Shown here one piece after another: positions 45,201-53,351 of a DNA stretch of 64,000 bases. Position 1 is the first letter of the stretch. Every line of letters begins with the position of its first letter. The position numbers and the translations under genes are program-made. The notes under the pieces are model-generated. The model was not told the origin of the DNA. It did not search any database and saw only the letters and a list, made by a program, of their open reading frames with translations. The DNA is taken from contig JBDRNZ010000019.1 of assembly GCA_043810515.1 (NCBI GenBank), positions 1 through 64,000 on the forward strand, written 5' to 3'. The DNA comes from WJKQ01 sp043810515 (GTDB taxonomy: Bacteria; Patescibacteriota; Gracilibacteria; UBA1369; LOWO2-01-FULL-3).

Positions 45201-47746
45201 CTCTTTACGCGCTTAGCGGCGGAAATCTCACGGAGGAAAGTGCTAGAACACTCGTAAACGAATTGGCACAGAGAACAGGCCTGCCATTAAGTGACATCGC
45301 AAGTTCCACAGTCACGACAGAAGACAGCGCAATCACCTATCTGATCGTTTACACCGTAACCGCGGACAAAGACAACATTCTCACAATCAGGGCAACAGGC
45401 ACAAAAGAACCTGTTTGTACGGTAAAATACAATCTTGTGGTAAGTCCGTGCGAAAGCATAGTCGTAAAAACAAATCCGTCTCCATTCGACCCTGAAACAG
45501 AAACACTGATCTGGGTAACGGAAGGAGATTTCGGCGACTTCGACGGAACATTCCTGTTCCAGGCAAAAAACCCGGACGGAAGCGTCGCTGACGGAAAATT
45601 CAGAACCCCGACAGCCAGAAACATAGGAGAAAACCCGCTTGCAGTCACAATAGACCAGGCCGGCACCGGAATAATCTATGACGGAGGTCAGGCCGGAGAT
45701 ACCGTTACATTGACAGCAGTCGGAGCCCTTAGCGGCACAAACTGCAATTACCTTCTTACCTCCACCCCTGGAGAGGAAGTAAAATGCGTCGACCTTGAAA
45801 TCGTTCAGCCCGAAGGTCAGTGGAATACGGAAGATTTCACTGCCAGCGACGAACAGAAATTCAAAATAGAGGTCGAAACCGATCCTGCAGGATTTGCCAG
45901 CAACCTGGATTATCGCTGGGAAGTCAGTCCGGAAAGCGCAGGCGACTGGGATATCGCGACCACAAATTCCGACAATTCAAACAACCCTCTCATAAACTAC
46001 CTTAGAAATATCGTAGTAGACACCCTCGATTCTGCCAAAGTATCAGCAGTCGGATTTGAAGACGTCTGCAGCGACCACATAAATTTCGTTCCGGAGGAAG
46101 AAAGAGAGGAAATTCCGGACATTGAAAAACTCATCTACTACACAGAAAAAGACAGATGGGCCACAACCATAAACCTCGGTGGAAAAGACTCGGACGGCCA
46201 CCTCGACGATGATTATCAGTACGTGACATATCTTGCAATCTACGATACCGGTTCGGAAGAATCAGTGGAAATATGGGAAAAGGAAATGGACAACGGACAC
46301 ATTGAAGCCTCAAATACACAGGATGGCAGTTTTGATTATCTTGGAATGGCAATCGGCGTGAAAGACAAAGATGGAAACACGTACATAGTATACAAAAGCA
46401 ACGATTCCGATGAATTCGACGAAGATTGGTACAACAATGAGGACATAAACGGGGAACAGTTGAGCGACTTCGATAACTACAACGAAGACCTCGACTTCTT
46501 TGAGGACGAATTCGAATGTAGGAACGACAGCGAAGATTTCTGCATAACCAATGATTTTGACAATCTTGAGAACGATTTCCAGGACGGCGAAAAAATAGAA
46601 TTCAAAAACCTCGATGAGGTTGATGAAATCTACATCGTCTATCAGATGGAAAATAACACCGCGATTGATGACGACTATTGCGAAAGAATGATTGAGGAAT
46701 TCGGCGAATGCGGCGAGGAATTTGAAAACAGAATTGAATTTGAAGCAGACATGGGCGATGACGAAATAGAAACCGGCCATGACGACACCCTCGCGATCGT
46801 AATCTGTCCTTTCATACTCACACGTGAAGGCGGCGATACATTCTTCCACAGCGCTATCGAAACCGGAATAGACGTAAGCGCATGTTACGACGTCCCAAGC
46901 ACTCCGGTCGTCATAACCCCTCCGCCTGAAACTCCTGGCACAGCACCATCAACAGGACAAGGCGAACAGGCGGCAGGACAATATCTCCAGCTCCCGACAC
47001 ACGACATCTGCAAATTCAGCAACGACGAAAACACAACAATCGAGGAGTATAAAAACGTGCTGAAAAACTTCTCAAGCGCCGTCTGTGAAATGCGTGCTGA
47101 AGTTGCCGAAATATGGAAAGAAAAATACATCAATGACGCAATCAAAGCCAATATTGAAAAAATCTCAAGATTTGATGCAGTAAAAGGATCAAAAACCATT
47201 TCAAACATGAACACAGTCGCCACGCAGCTTGGCGAGAACAAAAACGGCGTGTTCGTAATCGAAGGCGACCTGACAATAAACGGTCTCAATGTCGGCCCGT
47301 CCGGAAATATTCCTGCGGGACAGACATATATCGTAAAGAATGGAACATTAACGATTAACGGAAACATCACGTACGACGATTCCCGCGTTAATGTCGCAAA
47401 TCCAAAAAGCCTTCCTTCCGCCGCGTTTGTTGTAATCGACGGAAATATTGAAATCAGCAACTCGGTCACGAAAATCGACGGAATCCTGATGGCTGTAGAC
47501 ACTGAGAGCAAAAAAGATGGAGAAATCAGATCGAAAGAAGACAAGCCGACTTATGAGAACCTGCTTACAATACGCGGAAGCATGATCGGAGACGTTTCAA
47601 ATTTATTCTTCAACAGACGCAAAATCGGTGATCCGCTGAAAGATGAAGGTTCCGTAACTATCAGATACGATGAAAGAATCCTTCTAAACACACCTCCGGG
47701 ACTGACCGACCTGATAGATGTCAGCCAGCTGAAAATCGCGGAGTAG
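42266..47746 (+). CDS. Giant secreted surface protein of 1826 aa with Cys-framed repeats
   Basis: A signal peptide spans residues 1-29 (IIPSLTFLTALLITLIS, then TASTSA). Seven repeat units begin near 329, 442, 572, 688, 908, 1061 and 1174, each opening with a C-x-D/Y-I/L motif (VCKDLQA, VCQYITT, YCLDLQA, VCTDIKV, ICTDINA, PCESIVV, KCVDLEI). Several close with a second Cys, suggesting one disulfide per Ig-like unit. GEFWDTKTG, GEFYNQVG and GRFYNGNK are matching beta strands. A very acidic Asp/Glu/Asn stretch (about 1280-1500) follows, then a Pro/Thr linker and a C-terminal beta-rich domain (about 1648-1826: GVFVIEGDLTINGL, KNGTLTINGNI, VVIDGNIEISNSV). I take it to be an adhesin or envelope-layer component. 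The 3' end is followed by a terminator. Confidence 0.85.
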   Translation: MKTSRIIPSLTFLTALLITLISTASTSAHGPEDYLSDCTVENLDASWQANPGLCDPNNPPDISQGIAISDDQGTPNIFPDGLCYPSFNNFIDMIDLDFPYGPGVEVGMDPYYSNNPPLFKDERNFFKARLRDETADWSDYKDDITMDVGDKVTFMVYMHNNGDPCFNDNVQLNIPSDRIYKNWNTTSHGTKVNVLPGFSMNSEGKLSKIISAATQFKASIWSQDARNAQGDIAPIENGVTIRPADGKTIELEYSQATAFYTDYTHSWNKNEHPINPATLLSQNGFSVSTLLDNGNIKGSAGDFYACEPYIAVIVFTVEAKEVPITPNVCKDLQATSSEMNLNGEKVLNLQINAIDFSPQNTLPAGTMALWTSTDETGEFWDTKTGQYIQGGSFQTDDPYQMVYYYGGSEGNARITVKLTGIPDSLANSDNCSQEFEYIAPAPVCQYITTQIEAADYNKGSFDHGYRLYINKAAFSDEVIPPGTLVKWTASNQTGEFYNQVGELYTPYSTTPKDYTYTELSTNPSNPILSEVYYRGDDPVDITAQIITPSQLGIDTQACVAVVPIRPAVEQNYCLDLQATEFDPEKTLDINGETAYELQVTDLTFSGNGQTPEGLRGFWVSLDDENGRFYNGNKQLVGIGHAFTDNLFEKVYYIGTGRIRVTLLGLPDAIANPTVCSAFTEIIEKAPVCTDIKVDHPEEIEVGTLSTFRAKSYDANGELYGTAITYWVEPGYGKFYLATAKPDNIPANDSPMVYEATSDLFTIPVTPTGAISLNTINSQMAIDFSFAVSTGNLWNYNSAASDAIVVPYSGNFEILPSTRSSSYNQSKFYGLAQVFNFDVTNQSELNNIDSETLYSAIHEVITVNQGATVYFEALKAGENVIHVQAAGTDVPNVCKRDFSIIPKRERPLICTDINASVKRYGTVSKEIRNLSPNTIYELSAIATYSKEFEEGTITYTIDPHYGIFIKVPAPKLQRAIFLNALYALSGGNLTEESARTLVNELAQRTGLPLSDIASSTVTTEDSAITYLIVYTVTADKDNILTIRATGTKEPVCTVKYNLVVSPCESIVVKTNPSPFDPETETLIWVTEGDFGDFDGTFLFQAKNPDGSVADGKFRTPTARNIGENPLAVTIDQAGTGIIYDGGQAGDTVTLTAVGALSGTNCNYLLTSTPGEEVKCVDLEIVQPEGQWNTEDFTASDEQKFKIEVETDPAGFASNLDYRWEVSPESAGDWDIATTNSDNSNNPLINYLRNIVVDTLDSAKVSAVGFEDVCSDHINFVPEEEREEIPDIEKLIYYTEKDRWATTINLGGKDSDGHLDDDYQYVTYLAIYDTGSEESVEIWEKEMDNGHIEASNTQDGSFDYLGMAIGVKDKDGNTYIVYKSNDSDEFDEDWYNNEDINGEQLSDFDNYNEDLDFFEDEFECRNDSEDFCITNDFDNLENDFQDGEKIEFKNLDEVDEIYIVYQMENNTAIDDDYCERMIEEFGECGEEFENRIEFEADMGDDEIETGHDDTLAIVICPFILTREGGDTFFHSAIETGIDVSACYDVPSTPVVITPPPETPGTAPSTGQGEQAAGQYLQLPTHDICKFSNDENTTIEEYKNVLKNFSSAVCEMRAEVAEIWKEKYINDAIKANIEKISRFDAVKGSKTISNMNTVATQLGENKNGVFVIEGDLTINGLNVGPSGNIPAGQTYIVKNGTLTINGNITYDDSRVNVANPKSLPSAAFVVIDGNIEISNSVTKIDGILMAVDTESKKDGEIRSKEDKPTYENLLTIRGSMIGDVSNLFFNRRKIGDPLKDEGSVTIRYDERILLNTPPGLTDLIDVSQLKIAE

Positions 47747-47770
47747 GAAAAGACCGACAAATAATACTAA

Positions 47771-47804
47771 AAAAGAACGCCGTCGCAAAACCGGCGTTCT
47801 TTTT
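47771..47804 (+). terminator. Rho-independent terminator after the giant-protein unit
   Basis: A 12-bp stem AAAAGAACGCCG / CGGCGTTCTTTT with a 9-nt loop and a T run. It is the only strong intrinsic terminator I found in the window. Confidence 0.9.
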
Positions 47805-47822
47805 AACACAAAAAACTCCACA

Positions 47823-47851
47823 TTGAACTTCCCCACCCTTAAATATATAAT
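47823..47851 (+). promoter_or_regulatory. Promoter of holA
   Basis: TTGAAC (47823-47828), 17-nt spacer, TATAAT (47846-47851). It lies just behind the terminator. Its expected start near 47858 rules out the upstream candidate start codon at 47823 and supports ATG 47877. Confidence 0.7.
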
Positions 47852-47876
47852 CAAACTCCATTTCCCATTCACAAAA

Positions 47877-48866
47877 ATGCCAGAGACCGAAGCAAAAAAA
47901 CCAGTTTATCTCTTCTACGGCGAGGATACATATTCCAGCAACGAAAAAGTAAAATTCTGGAAGGATGAATTCGCAAAAAAATACGGCAGTGACAGCATGG
48001 AAGTAATCGACGGAAAGAACATGGACATATCAAACTTCATCACAAACCTCGAGGCAGTCCCTTTCCTTTCAGAAAAACGGCTGATCGTGGTAAAAAACTT
48101 CCTTGCGGAAGCAGACAAAGACAACCAAAAAAAAATAGCACAGGCCTTAAAAAACATTCCGGACTTCTGCATTGTCGTCTTTCATGAAACACAGGATCCA
48201 AACAAAACCACATCGCTATTCAAAAAAATCAAACAGATCGGAACAGTCACTGACTTTGAGCACCCATCGCCGGGACAGCTCGCAAAATGGATTCTTGAAA
48301 AAGCAAAAGGTGAAAACATAAAAATATCTCCGCGGGAAGCGCACGTTTTAAGCACACGCTGCGGACTTGAACGCTGGCGCGTGGCCAACGAGCTGGATAA
48401 ATTAAAATTATACGCAAACGGCACAGAAATAACCGAAAAAATGATAGACGAACTGGTAACCCCGTCGCTCACGGAATCAATATTCAAACTCACCGATGCG
48501 ATAGCTGGCAAAAATCCGCGCGAGTCGCTTAAAACACTGGGAATTCTCAAAGACAGCGGCGAAGAACTCACGAAAATATTTTTCATGATAGTGAGACACT
48601 TCAGAATTCTGATTCAGGTACACGAAATGCGGGAAAAAGGCGCTTCACAGCCGGAAATAACGCAAAAACTCAAAGCGCATCCCTTTGTAATTCAAAAAAC
48701 CTCCGCCCAGTCAAAAAATTTCACAACCGAAAAACTCGAAAAAATTTACCGAAAACTTCTGGAAATCGACCGAGACTTCAAAACAGGAATTATTAAAATT
48801 TATCAGGGAGACGACAGCGAGTACAAACTCGCAATAGAAAAATTAATAATTGATTGCTGTGAATAA
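47877..48866 (+). CDS. holA: DNA polymerase III subunit delta
   Basis: 329 residues from ATG 47877. PVYLFYGEDTYSSNEKVKFW is the usual HolA start. VPFLSEKRLIVVKNFLAE, LAKWILEKAKGENIKISP and the C-terminal ITDAIAG-like helix (IFKLTDAIAGKNPRESL) follow the family. The delta subunit opens the sliding clamp within the clamp loader. The chosen start is supported by the promoter position. It is a single gene between the giant unit and the TrmB-like regulator. Confidence 0.92.
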   Translation: MPETEAKKPVYLFYGEDTYSSNEKVKFWKDEFAKKYGSDSMEVIDGKNMDISNFITNLEAVPFLSEKRLIVVKNFLAEADKDNQKKIAQALKNIPDFCIVVFHETQDPNKTTSLFKKIKQIGTVTDFEHPSPGQLAKWILEKAKGENIKISPREAHVLSTRCGLERWRVANELDKLKLYANGTEITEKMIDELVTPSLTESIFKLTDAIAGKNPRESLKTLGILKDSGEELTKIFFMIVRHFRILIQVHEMREKGASQPEITQKLKAHPFVIQKTSAQSKNFTTEKLEKIYRKLLEIDRDFKTGIIKIYQGDDSEYKLAIEKLIIDCCE

Positions 48867-48873
48867 CGGCAGA

Positions 48874-48882
48874 TGATAAAAT
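48874..48882 (+). promoter_or_regulatory. Candidate extended -10 for the TrmB-like gene
   Basis: TGA-TAAAAT, 34 nt before the ATG. The -35 match is weak. Confidence 0.35.
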
Positions 48883-48916
48883 CTTCGTTGAAATTTTCTA
48901 CAACTAATTTCTCAAA

Positions 48917-49804
48917 ATGGAAAACGAACTTCTTCAGGTCTTGACCCACCTCGGCTTAACGGAAAAAGAAGCCAAAGTTTACCTCTCGTCAACGGAAGTC
49001 GGGACGGCTCCGGTATCAACAATCGCCCAAAAAGCCGGAATAAACAGAGTCACAACCTATGATATTCTCGAAAAACTCAAGCAAAAAGGCCTCGTCAGCT
49101 ATTTCACAAAAAAGAAAATCCGCTACTTCACGAGCACAAAGCCGGAAACCCTGCTTGAAGAATTCGAAAAAAGAACAAACGACCTGAGAACCTCCCTCCC
49201 GAAATTCAAAAGACTAACGGGAGAAACAAGCCATCCCCGCGTCCGATATTTTGAGGGACTGGAAGGAATAAAAGCCATATACGCGGACACTCTCACGAGC
49301 AAATCCGAAATTCTGAACTATTCAAATTCACACGAAATCCGCAAACAGTGGCCGAACTACGACAAAGAATACGTTGCGAAAAGAGCAAAAAAGAAAATTT
49401 TCCTCCGAGGAATATGCCCGAAAGACGCGGAAGGCAAAATAGTACACAAAGAGGACGAAAAATATCATCGCGAAATGCGCCTCGTCCCACCTGAACAATT
49501 TAGTTGTACAAATGAGATCAATATCTACGACGATAAGGTCTCAATCATCTCTTTCAAAGACGAACTTATCGGAATGATAATAGAGAGCAGCGAGATAGCA
49601 AACAGCCAAAGAGCAATCTTCAATATATGCTGGCAGTTTGCGGAAATAATGACAGGCACAGAAACAACGTCCGGCGCAGAAACGACACGCGGCACGGATA
49701 TAAAAAACAAGATGCTCGAGCCGATAACCGGGAAAGAGCTGAAAAAAGCTATTCAAAAAACAATGGACTCAGCGATCAAAACAAACAACATGTCCCTATT
49801 CTAG
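48917..49804 (+). CDS. TrmB-family transcriptional regulator
   Basis: 295 residues. The N-terminal winged-helix domain (LLQVLTHLGLTEKEAKVYLS, VSTIAQKAGINRVTTYDILE, LKQKGLVSYFTKKKIRYF) is typical of TrmB regulators, which are common in archaea and CPR bacteria. A short coiled segment and a C-terminal sensor-like domain (VRYFEGLEGIKAIYADTL, IYDDKVSIISFKDELIGMII) follow. In known TrmB proteins the C-terminal domain binds sugars. The ligand and target genes here are unknown. Thr/Glu-rich residues near 254-263 repeat (TETTSGAETTRGT). It converges on gatA with a 9 nt overlap. Confidence 0.88.
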   Translation: MENELLQVLTHLGLTEKEAKVYLSSTEVGTAPVSTIAQKAGINRVTTYDILEKLKQKGLVSYFTKKKIRYFTSTKPETLLEEFEKRTNDLRTSLPKFKRLTGETSHPRVRYFEGLEGIKAIYADTLTSKSEILNYSNSHEIRKQWPNYDKEYVAKRAKKKIFLRGICPKDAEGKIVHKEDEKYHREMRLVPPEQFSCTNEINIYDDKVSIISFKDELIGMIIESSEIANSQRAIFNICWQFAEIMTGTETTSGAETTRGTDIKNKMLEPITGKELKKAIQKTMDSAIKTNNMSLF

Positions 49805-51232
49805 ATTTTCCAGAGCATCGCCAACCGTAAGACACCTTCCTTCCTCAAACTGCGGCGCCATAACCTGCAACCCAACCGGAAGACCTTCTTTCGTTAATCC
49901 GGCCGGACAAGCCAGAGAAGGAATTCCAGCTGCACTAGCCGGAATAGTAAGCACGTCAGCCATATACATGGCAAGCGGATCGTCAAACTTCTCACCGACT
50001 TTAAAAGCCGGAAACGGTGAAACCGGCCCGATAAGCACATCTACTTTGTCAAAAACCTTGTCAAAATCCTCAATTATAAGAGTTCTTACCTTTTGGGCTT
50101 TTTTGTAATAAGCATCATAATATCCTGCGGAAAGAACATACGTCCCTATCATTATTCTGCGCTTGATTTCGTCACCAAATCCTTCTCCCCGCGCCTGAAA
50201 ATAATAATCCACAAGATCCTCGGGCTCATTTTTAGGCTTCTTGCCGTAACGGATTCCGTCAAATCTCTCAAGGTTCGCGGACAATTCGGCGGGCATAGTT
50301 ATGTAGTAGACCGCAACAGCATATTTCGTCATCGGAAGAGAAACTTCTTCGATCTTGGCACCCGCGGCCTCAAGCTTCTTAATGGCGTCCTTCACGATAT
50401 CGGAAGTCTCCTTTTCAATCCCCTCTCCGAAATATTCCTTTGGAAGCCCTATCTTTAAACCCTTCACACCTTTGCCGATAAATCCGGTATAATCCGGAAC
50501 TTTTATATCGGGAGTAGTGGAATCGTAACAGTCTTTTCCGGCAATGGCTTTTAGAATAATGGCAATATCGGAAGGCGACCTGCCGAAAGGACTCACTGTG
50601 TCCCATGACGAGGCCATTGCGGTAACGCCGGACCTGCTTACACGTCCGTAAGTCACCTTAAGCCCGTACACGCCGCAAAACGAAGCCGGTTGACGCACAG
50701 ACCCGCCGGTATCTGTTCCCATCGCATAAAGACACATATTTGACGCCAAAGCCGCGGCGCTCCCGCCCGAAGACCCTCCCGCCACACGTGTCAGGTCAAA
50801 AGGATTTTTTGTAGGCCCAAAACACGAGTGCTCCGTACTCGCGCCGCAGGCAAATTCATCCATATTTGTTTTTCCCAGCATAACCATGCCATTTTTACGA
50901 AGCCTCTCAATACAGGAAGCGTCGTACGGCGGAACAAAATCCTTCAGCGTAGGCGAGCAGCACGTCGTCTTTACACCCTTCGTGTTAAAAATATCCTTTA
51001 TTGCCGCGGGAATACCGGCCAGCGTAGGTAGCTCTTCTCCTGAAGCAAGCTTTGTATCAAAATCTTCCGCGCTCTTCATGGCACCCCCCTCGTCCACGGT
51101 CACAAAAGCGTTGAGCTCCTTATCTTGCGCCTTAATGGTCTTCAGACACGCGGAAGTAAGTTCCGCGCTGGAAAACTTTTTATCCCTTAACCCCTTGGCG
51201 GCCTCCCCAATTGTAAGTTCATTTAATCGCAT
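49796..51232 (-). CDS. gatA: Asp-tRNA(Asn)/Glu-tRNA(Gln) amidotransferase subunit A
   Basis: 478 residues, amidase-signature family. GIPAAIKDIFNTKG carries the catalytic Lys, and VAGGSSGGSAAALASN plus GTDTGGSVRQPASFCG carry the Ser-cis-Ser-Lys machinery. The subunit frees ammonia from glutamine for transamidation of misacylated tRNAs, implying missing GlnRS and/or AsnRS. It overlaps gatC by 14 nt. gatB, the third subunit, is not in the window. Confidence 0.96.
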   Translation of the reverse strand: MRLNELTIGEAAKGLRDKKFSSAELTSACLKTIKAQDKELNAFVTVDEGGAMKSAEDFDTKLASGEELPTLAGIPAAIKDIFNTKGVKTTCCSPTLKDFVPPYDASCIERLRKNGMVMLGKTNMDEFACGASTEHSCFGPTKNPFDLTRVAGGSSGGSAAALASNMCLYAMGTDTGGSVRQPASFCGVYGLKVTYGRVSRSGVTAMASSWDTVSPFGRSPSDIAIILKAIAGKDCYDSTTPDIKVPDYTGFIGKGVKGLKIGLPKEYFGEGIEKETSDIVKDAIKKLEAAGAKIEEVSLPMTKYAVAVYYITMPAELSANLERFDGIRYGKKPKNEPEDLVDYYFQARGEGFGDEIKRRIMIGTYVLSAGYYDAYYKKAQKVRTLIIEDFDKVFDKVDVLIGPVSPFPAFKVGEKFDDPLAMYMADVLTIPASAAGIPSLACPAGLTKEGLPVGLQVMAPQFEEGRCLTVGDALENLE

Positions 51233-51509
51233 TTTTTACACGAATTTGATTACTATCGATCGAAAGTTCAGTACATTCGAGCAATTTCTCTCTCTTACAT
51301 TTGGATTTTTTAACCTCGTCTTTTTCCATAACATTAGTCATTCCCGTAACCTGGCTGGTTTCGGAAACCGCCCCGGTATCAAGTTCATTCAAAATCCCCA
51401 TATAATCAAGAACCTTCGAGAGCTGACCCGAAAATTTCTTCACCTCGTCGTCCGTAAGAGCAATTCTGGCCAGTTTTGCTATATGCCTGACCTCGTCCTC
51501 ATTTAACAT
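51219..51509 (-). CDS. gatC: Asp-tRNA(Asn)/Glu-tRNA(Gln) amidotransferase subunit C
   Basis: 96 residues. EDEVRHIAKLARIALTDDE with SGQLSKVLDYMGILNELDT is the standard GatC pattern; the subunit braces the GatA-GatB interface. The C-terminal 30 residues are Lys/Arg-rich and extend past the conserved part, which usually ends in a short acidic R-x-D-x-V segment. Translation of gatA is probably coupled through the 14 nt overlap. Confidence 0.92.
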   Translation of the reverse strand: MLNEDEVRHIAKLARIALTDDEVKKFSGQLSKVLDYMGILNELDTGAVSETSQVTGMTNVMEKDEVKKSKCKREKLLECTELSIDSNQIRVKNAIK

Positions 51510-51575
51510 AAATTTTCCTTAAAAACTTCATGGAAAGTTTACAAGCGAAGTAGTCAAAAATCAAGCACAGAGAGC

Positions 51576-51604
51576 TTGTAAAAGCTTTTCCTTAAAGCTA
51601 CAAT
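51576..51604 (+). promoter_or_regulatory. Promoter of the membrane protein-ribL-ftsX-recO run
   Basis: TTGTAA (51576-51581), 17-nt spacer, TACAAT (51599-51604), 9 nt before the ATG at 51614. Confidence 0.5.
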
Positions 51605-51613
51605 CAAACCACA

Positions 51614-51922
51614 ATGAAAAGCACAATCACAAACATCAAAAAAGTTTCATTAATATTCTTCATAATCACCGGACTCCTGCATCTCGGATCGGCAATGTTT
51701 ATATCAAACGGTCTGCATCTGAAAGAGGCGCTTATTGTAAATAAAACAATGGACATCCCCTTTATTCTGACCGGACTGATTTATGGTTTTTCATCACTCA
51801 GACTTTCGTTAACCGATCCTGAGAAACATCACAAACTGCTGGACGTTTCGCTAATATCAATTATAATAATCGTCCTTGCCGGATTGGTTGTTATAAACTT
51901 AGCAATACCAAATATAAAATGA
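51614..51922 (+). CDS. Small unknown membrane protein
   Basis: 102 residues with three hydrophobic segments: about 10-28 (VSLIFFIITGLLHLGSAMF), 46-62 and 78-98 (VSLISIIIIVLAGLVVINLA). No family is recognised. It overlaps the following RibL-like gene by 4 nt, so the two are translated together. Confidence 0.7.
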   Translation: MKSTITNIKKVSLIFFIITGLLHLGSAMFISNGLHLKEALIVNKTMDIPFILTGLIYGFSSLRLSLTDPEKHHKLLDVSLISIIIIVLAGLVVINLAIPNIK

Positions 51923-52374
51923 AACCCACCGAAAAAAAGACTTTAGTAATGGTTTTTGGAACGTTTGATTATCTTCACGCCGGACATGAAAATCTGTTCA
52001 GTCAGGCGCGAAAACTTGGAACAGAAATAGTCGCAGTAATAGCAAGAGATAAAACCGTAAAAACAATAAAAGGAAGCCTTCCAGACCACGACGAAAAAGC
52101 CCGCCTGCAGAATCTTGAAAAAACCGGATGGGCCGACAAAGTTACCATGGGAAGCCTGAGAGATAAAATGAAGGCCATCAAAATATACAGACCTGACATA
52201 ATAACTGTCGGATACGATCAGTTTGCTTTTACGTACGGCCTCAATAAATTGATAATAGACATGAAACTCAAGACAACAATTGTAAGACTGAAACCCTACA
52301 GACCTGACATGTACAAATCATCACTGCTCAAAACCAAAAAGCAGACTTCCGCCAAAAAAACTTCTGCTGTATAA
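51919..52374 (+). CDS. Cytidylyltransferase-like protein, probable FAD synthase (archaeal RibL type)
   Basis: 151 residues. The nucleotidyltransferase motif GTFDYLHAGH is at 14-23. VAVIARDKTVKTIKG, the KVTMGSLRDKM segment and DIITVGYDQF (about 90) resemble archaeal RibL FAD synthases more than TagD, as does the basic end LKPYRPDMYKSSLLK. RibL adenylates FMN to FAD. That would complete the pathway begun by the stand-alone riboflavin kinase at 32941-33309. A glycerol-3-phosphate cytidylyltransferase role cannot be excluded from sequence alone. Confidence 0.8.
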   Translation: MKPTEKKTLVMVFGTFDYLHAGHENLFSQARKLGTEIVAVIARDKTVKTIKGSLPDHDEKARLQNLEKTGWADKVTMGSLRDKMKAIKIYRPDIITVGYDQFAFTYGLNKLIIDMKLKTTIVRLKPYRPDMYKSSLLKTKKQTSAKKTSAV

Positions 52375-52397
52375 TCAAAAAAAGAAAATAAAAACTC

Positions 52398-53351
52398 ATG
52401 AAAAAATCCTCCTCAAAACTTAATCTATTAAAGCAGGGCTTTAAATTCAGCCTAAGCAACATCTGGAGAAACCGCTTCCTCTCGCTGGCGACGATATTCG
52501 TGATCGGAACGATAATTTTTATTTTCAACGTCATTCTGGCTGTAAATTTTATATCAAAAGGCGCACTGGAAGATCTGAGTCAAAAAATTGACATAACAGT
52601 ATATCTCAAGGAAAGCACAACCTTCAAAGACGCCCAAAATATAGCGAAAGACATAGAAAATCTTGAGGGAACACAAGGCGTTCATTACACTTCAAAAGAT
52701 GAAGCTCTCGAGGATTTCAAAAAAACACATCCGGACATCGTTATCGCGTTTGAAAAATACAACCTCGCAAACCCTCTTCCGGCAAGCCTTCAGATAACAA
52801 CCTCTCATCCGCAATATCACAAAAGTATTGAAGAATTTTTATCGCAGGACAAATACAAAGCTTACCTTTCAAACATAACCTCGGGCGACAACAGTAACAA
52901 CAGCAACAACGCGATAATAACCAGCGTATCAAAAAACCTTCTTGAAGTGACCTCCTTCGCGCAACAGTTGATATTCTGGCTCATTCTTACATTCATAATT
53001 GGTGGAGCCTTGATAATCTTAAACGCTCTGCAGATCACGATATTTAACCGCAAACGGGAAATAACGGTAATGAAACTTGTCGGCGCATCGCACTGGTTCA
53101 TAAGACTGCCGTTCATAATAGAAGGAATAATTTATGGCATACTGTCGGTAATAGTAAGCTTCATAATGGTTCTGATCCTTTCAAAAAACATACAGCTTAC
53201 GGGAACAAGTCTATGGAGTTATTACACGGACATAGAATTTTATAAGGTATTTTTGATAGAACTCGCGATCACCGTAACATTGAGCATAGCAAGCGTTATG
53301 GTAGCGGTGCACGAATACCTTCAGAAAAAAATCATAGACACCTCTTCATGA
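52398..53351 (+). CDS. ftsX: Cell division protein FtsX
   Basis: 317 residues. TM1 (FLSLATIFVIGTIIFIFNVIL) is followed by the extracytoplasmic domain with IDITVYLKESTTFKDAQ and the FtsX motif LANPLPASLQITT. Three TM segments form the C-terminal part (QITIFNRKREITVMKLVGAS, FIIEGIIYGILSVI). FtsX with the ATPase FtsE activates septal peptidoglycan hydrolases. ftsE is not in the window. A loop of Asn/Ser (about 175-182) breaks the extracytoplasmic domain. It overlaps recO by 4 nt. Confidence 0.94.
   Translation: MKKSSSKLNLLKQGFKFSLSNIWRNRFLSLATIFVIGTIIFIFNVILAVNFISKGALEDLSQKIDITVYLKESTTFKDAQNIAKDIENLEGTQGVHYTSKDEALEDFKKTHPDIVIAFEKYNLANPLPASLQITTSHPQYHKSIEEFLSQDKYKAYLSNITSGDNSNNSNNAIITSVSKNLLEVTSFAQQLIFWLILTFIIGGALIILNALQITIFNRKREITVMKLVGASHWFIRLPFIIEGIIYGILSVIVSFIMVLILSKNIQLTGTSLWSYYTDIEFYKVFLIELAITVTLSIASVMVAVHEYLQKKIIDTSS

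Noticed and set aside
50886..51506. 206-codon + strand frame opposite gatA/gatC
   Set aside because: Antisense shadow of well-identified genes.
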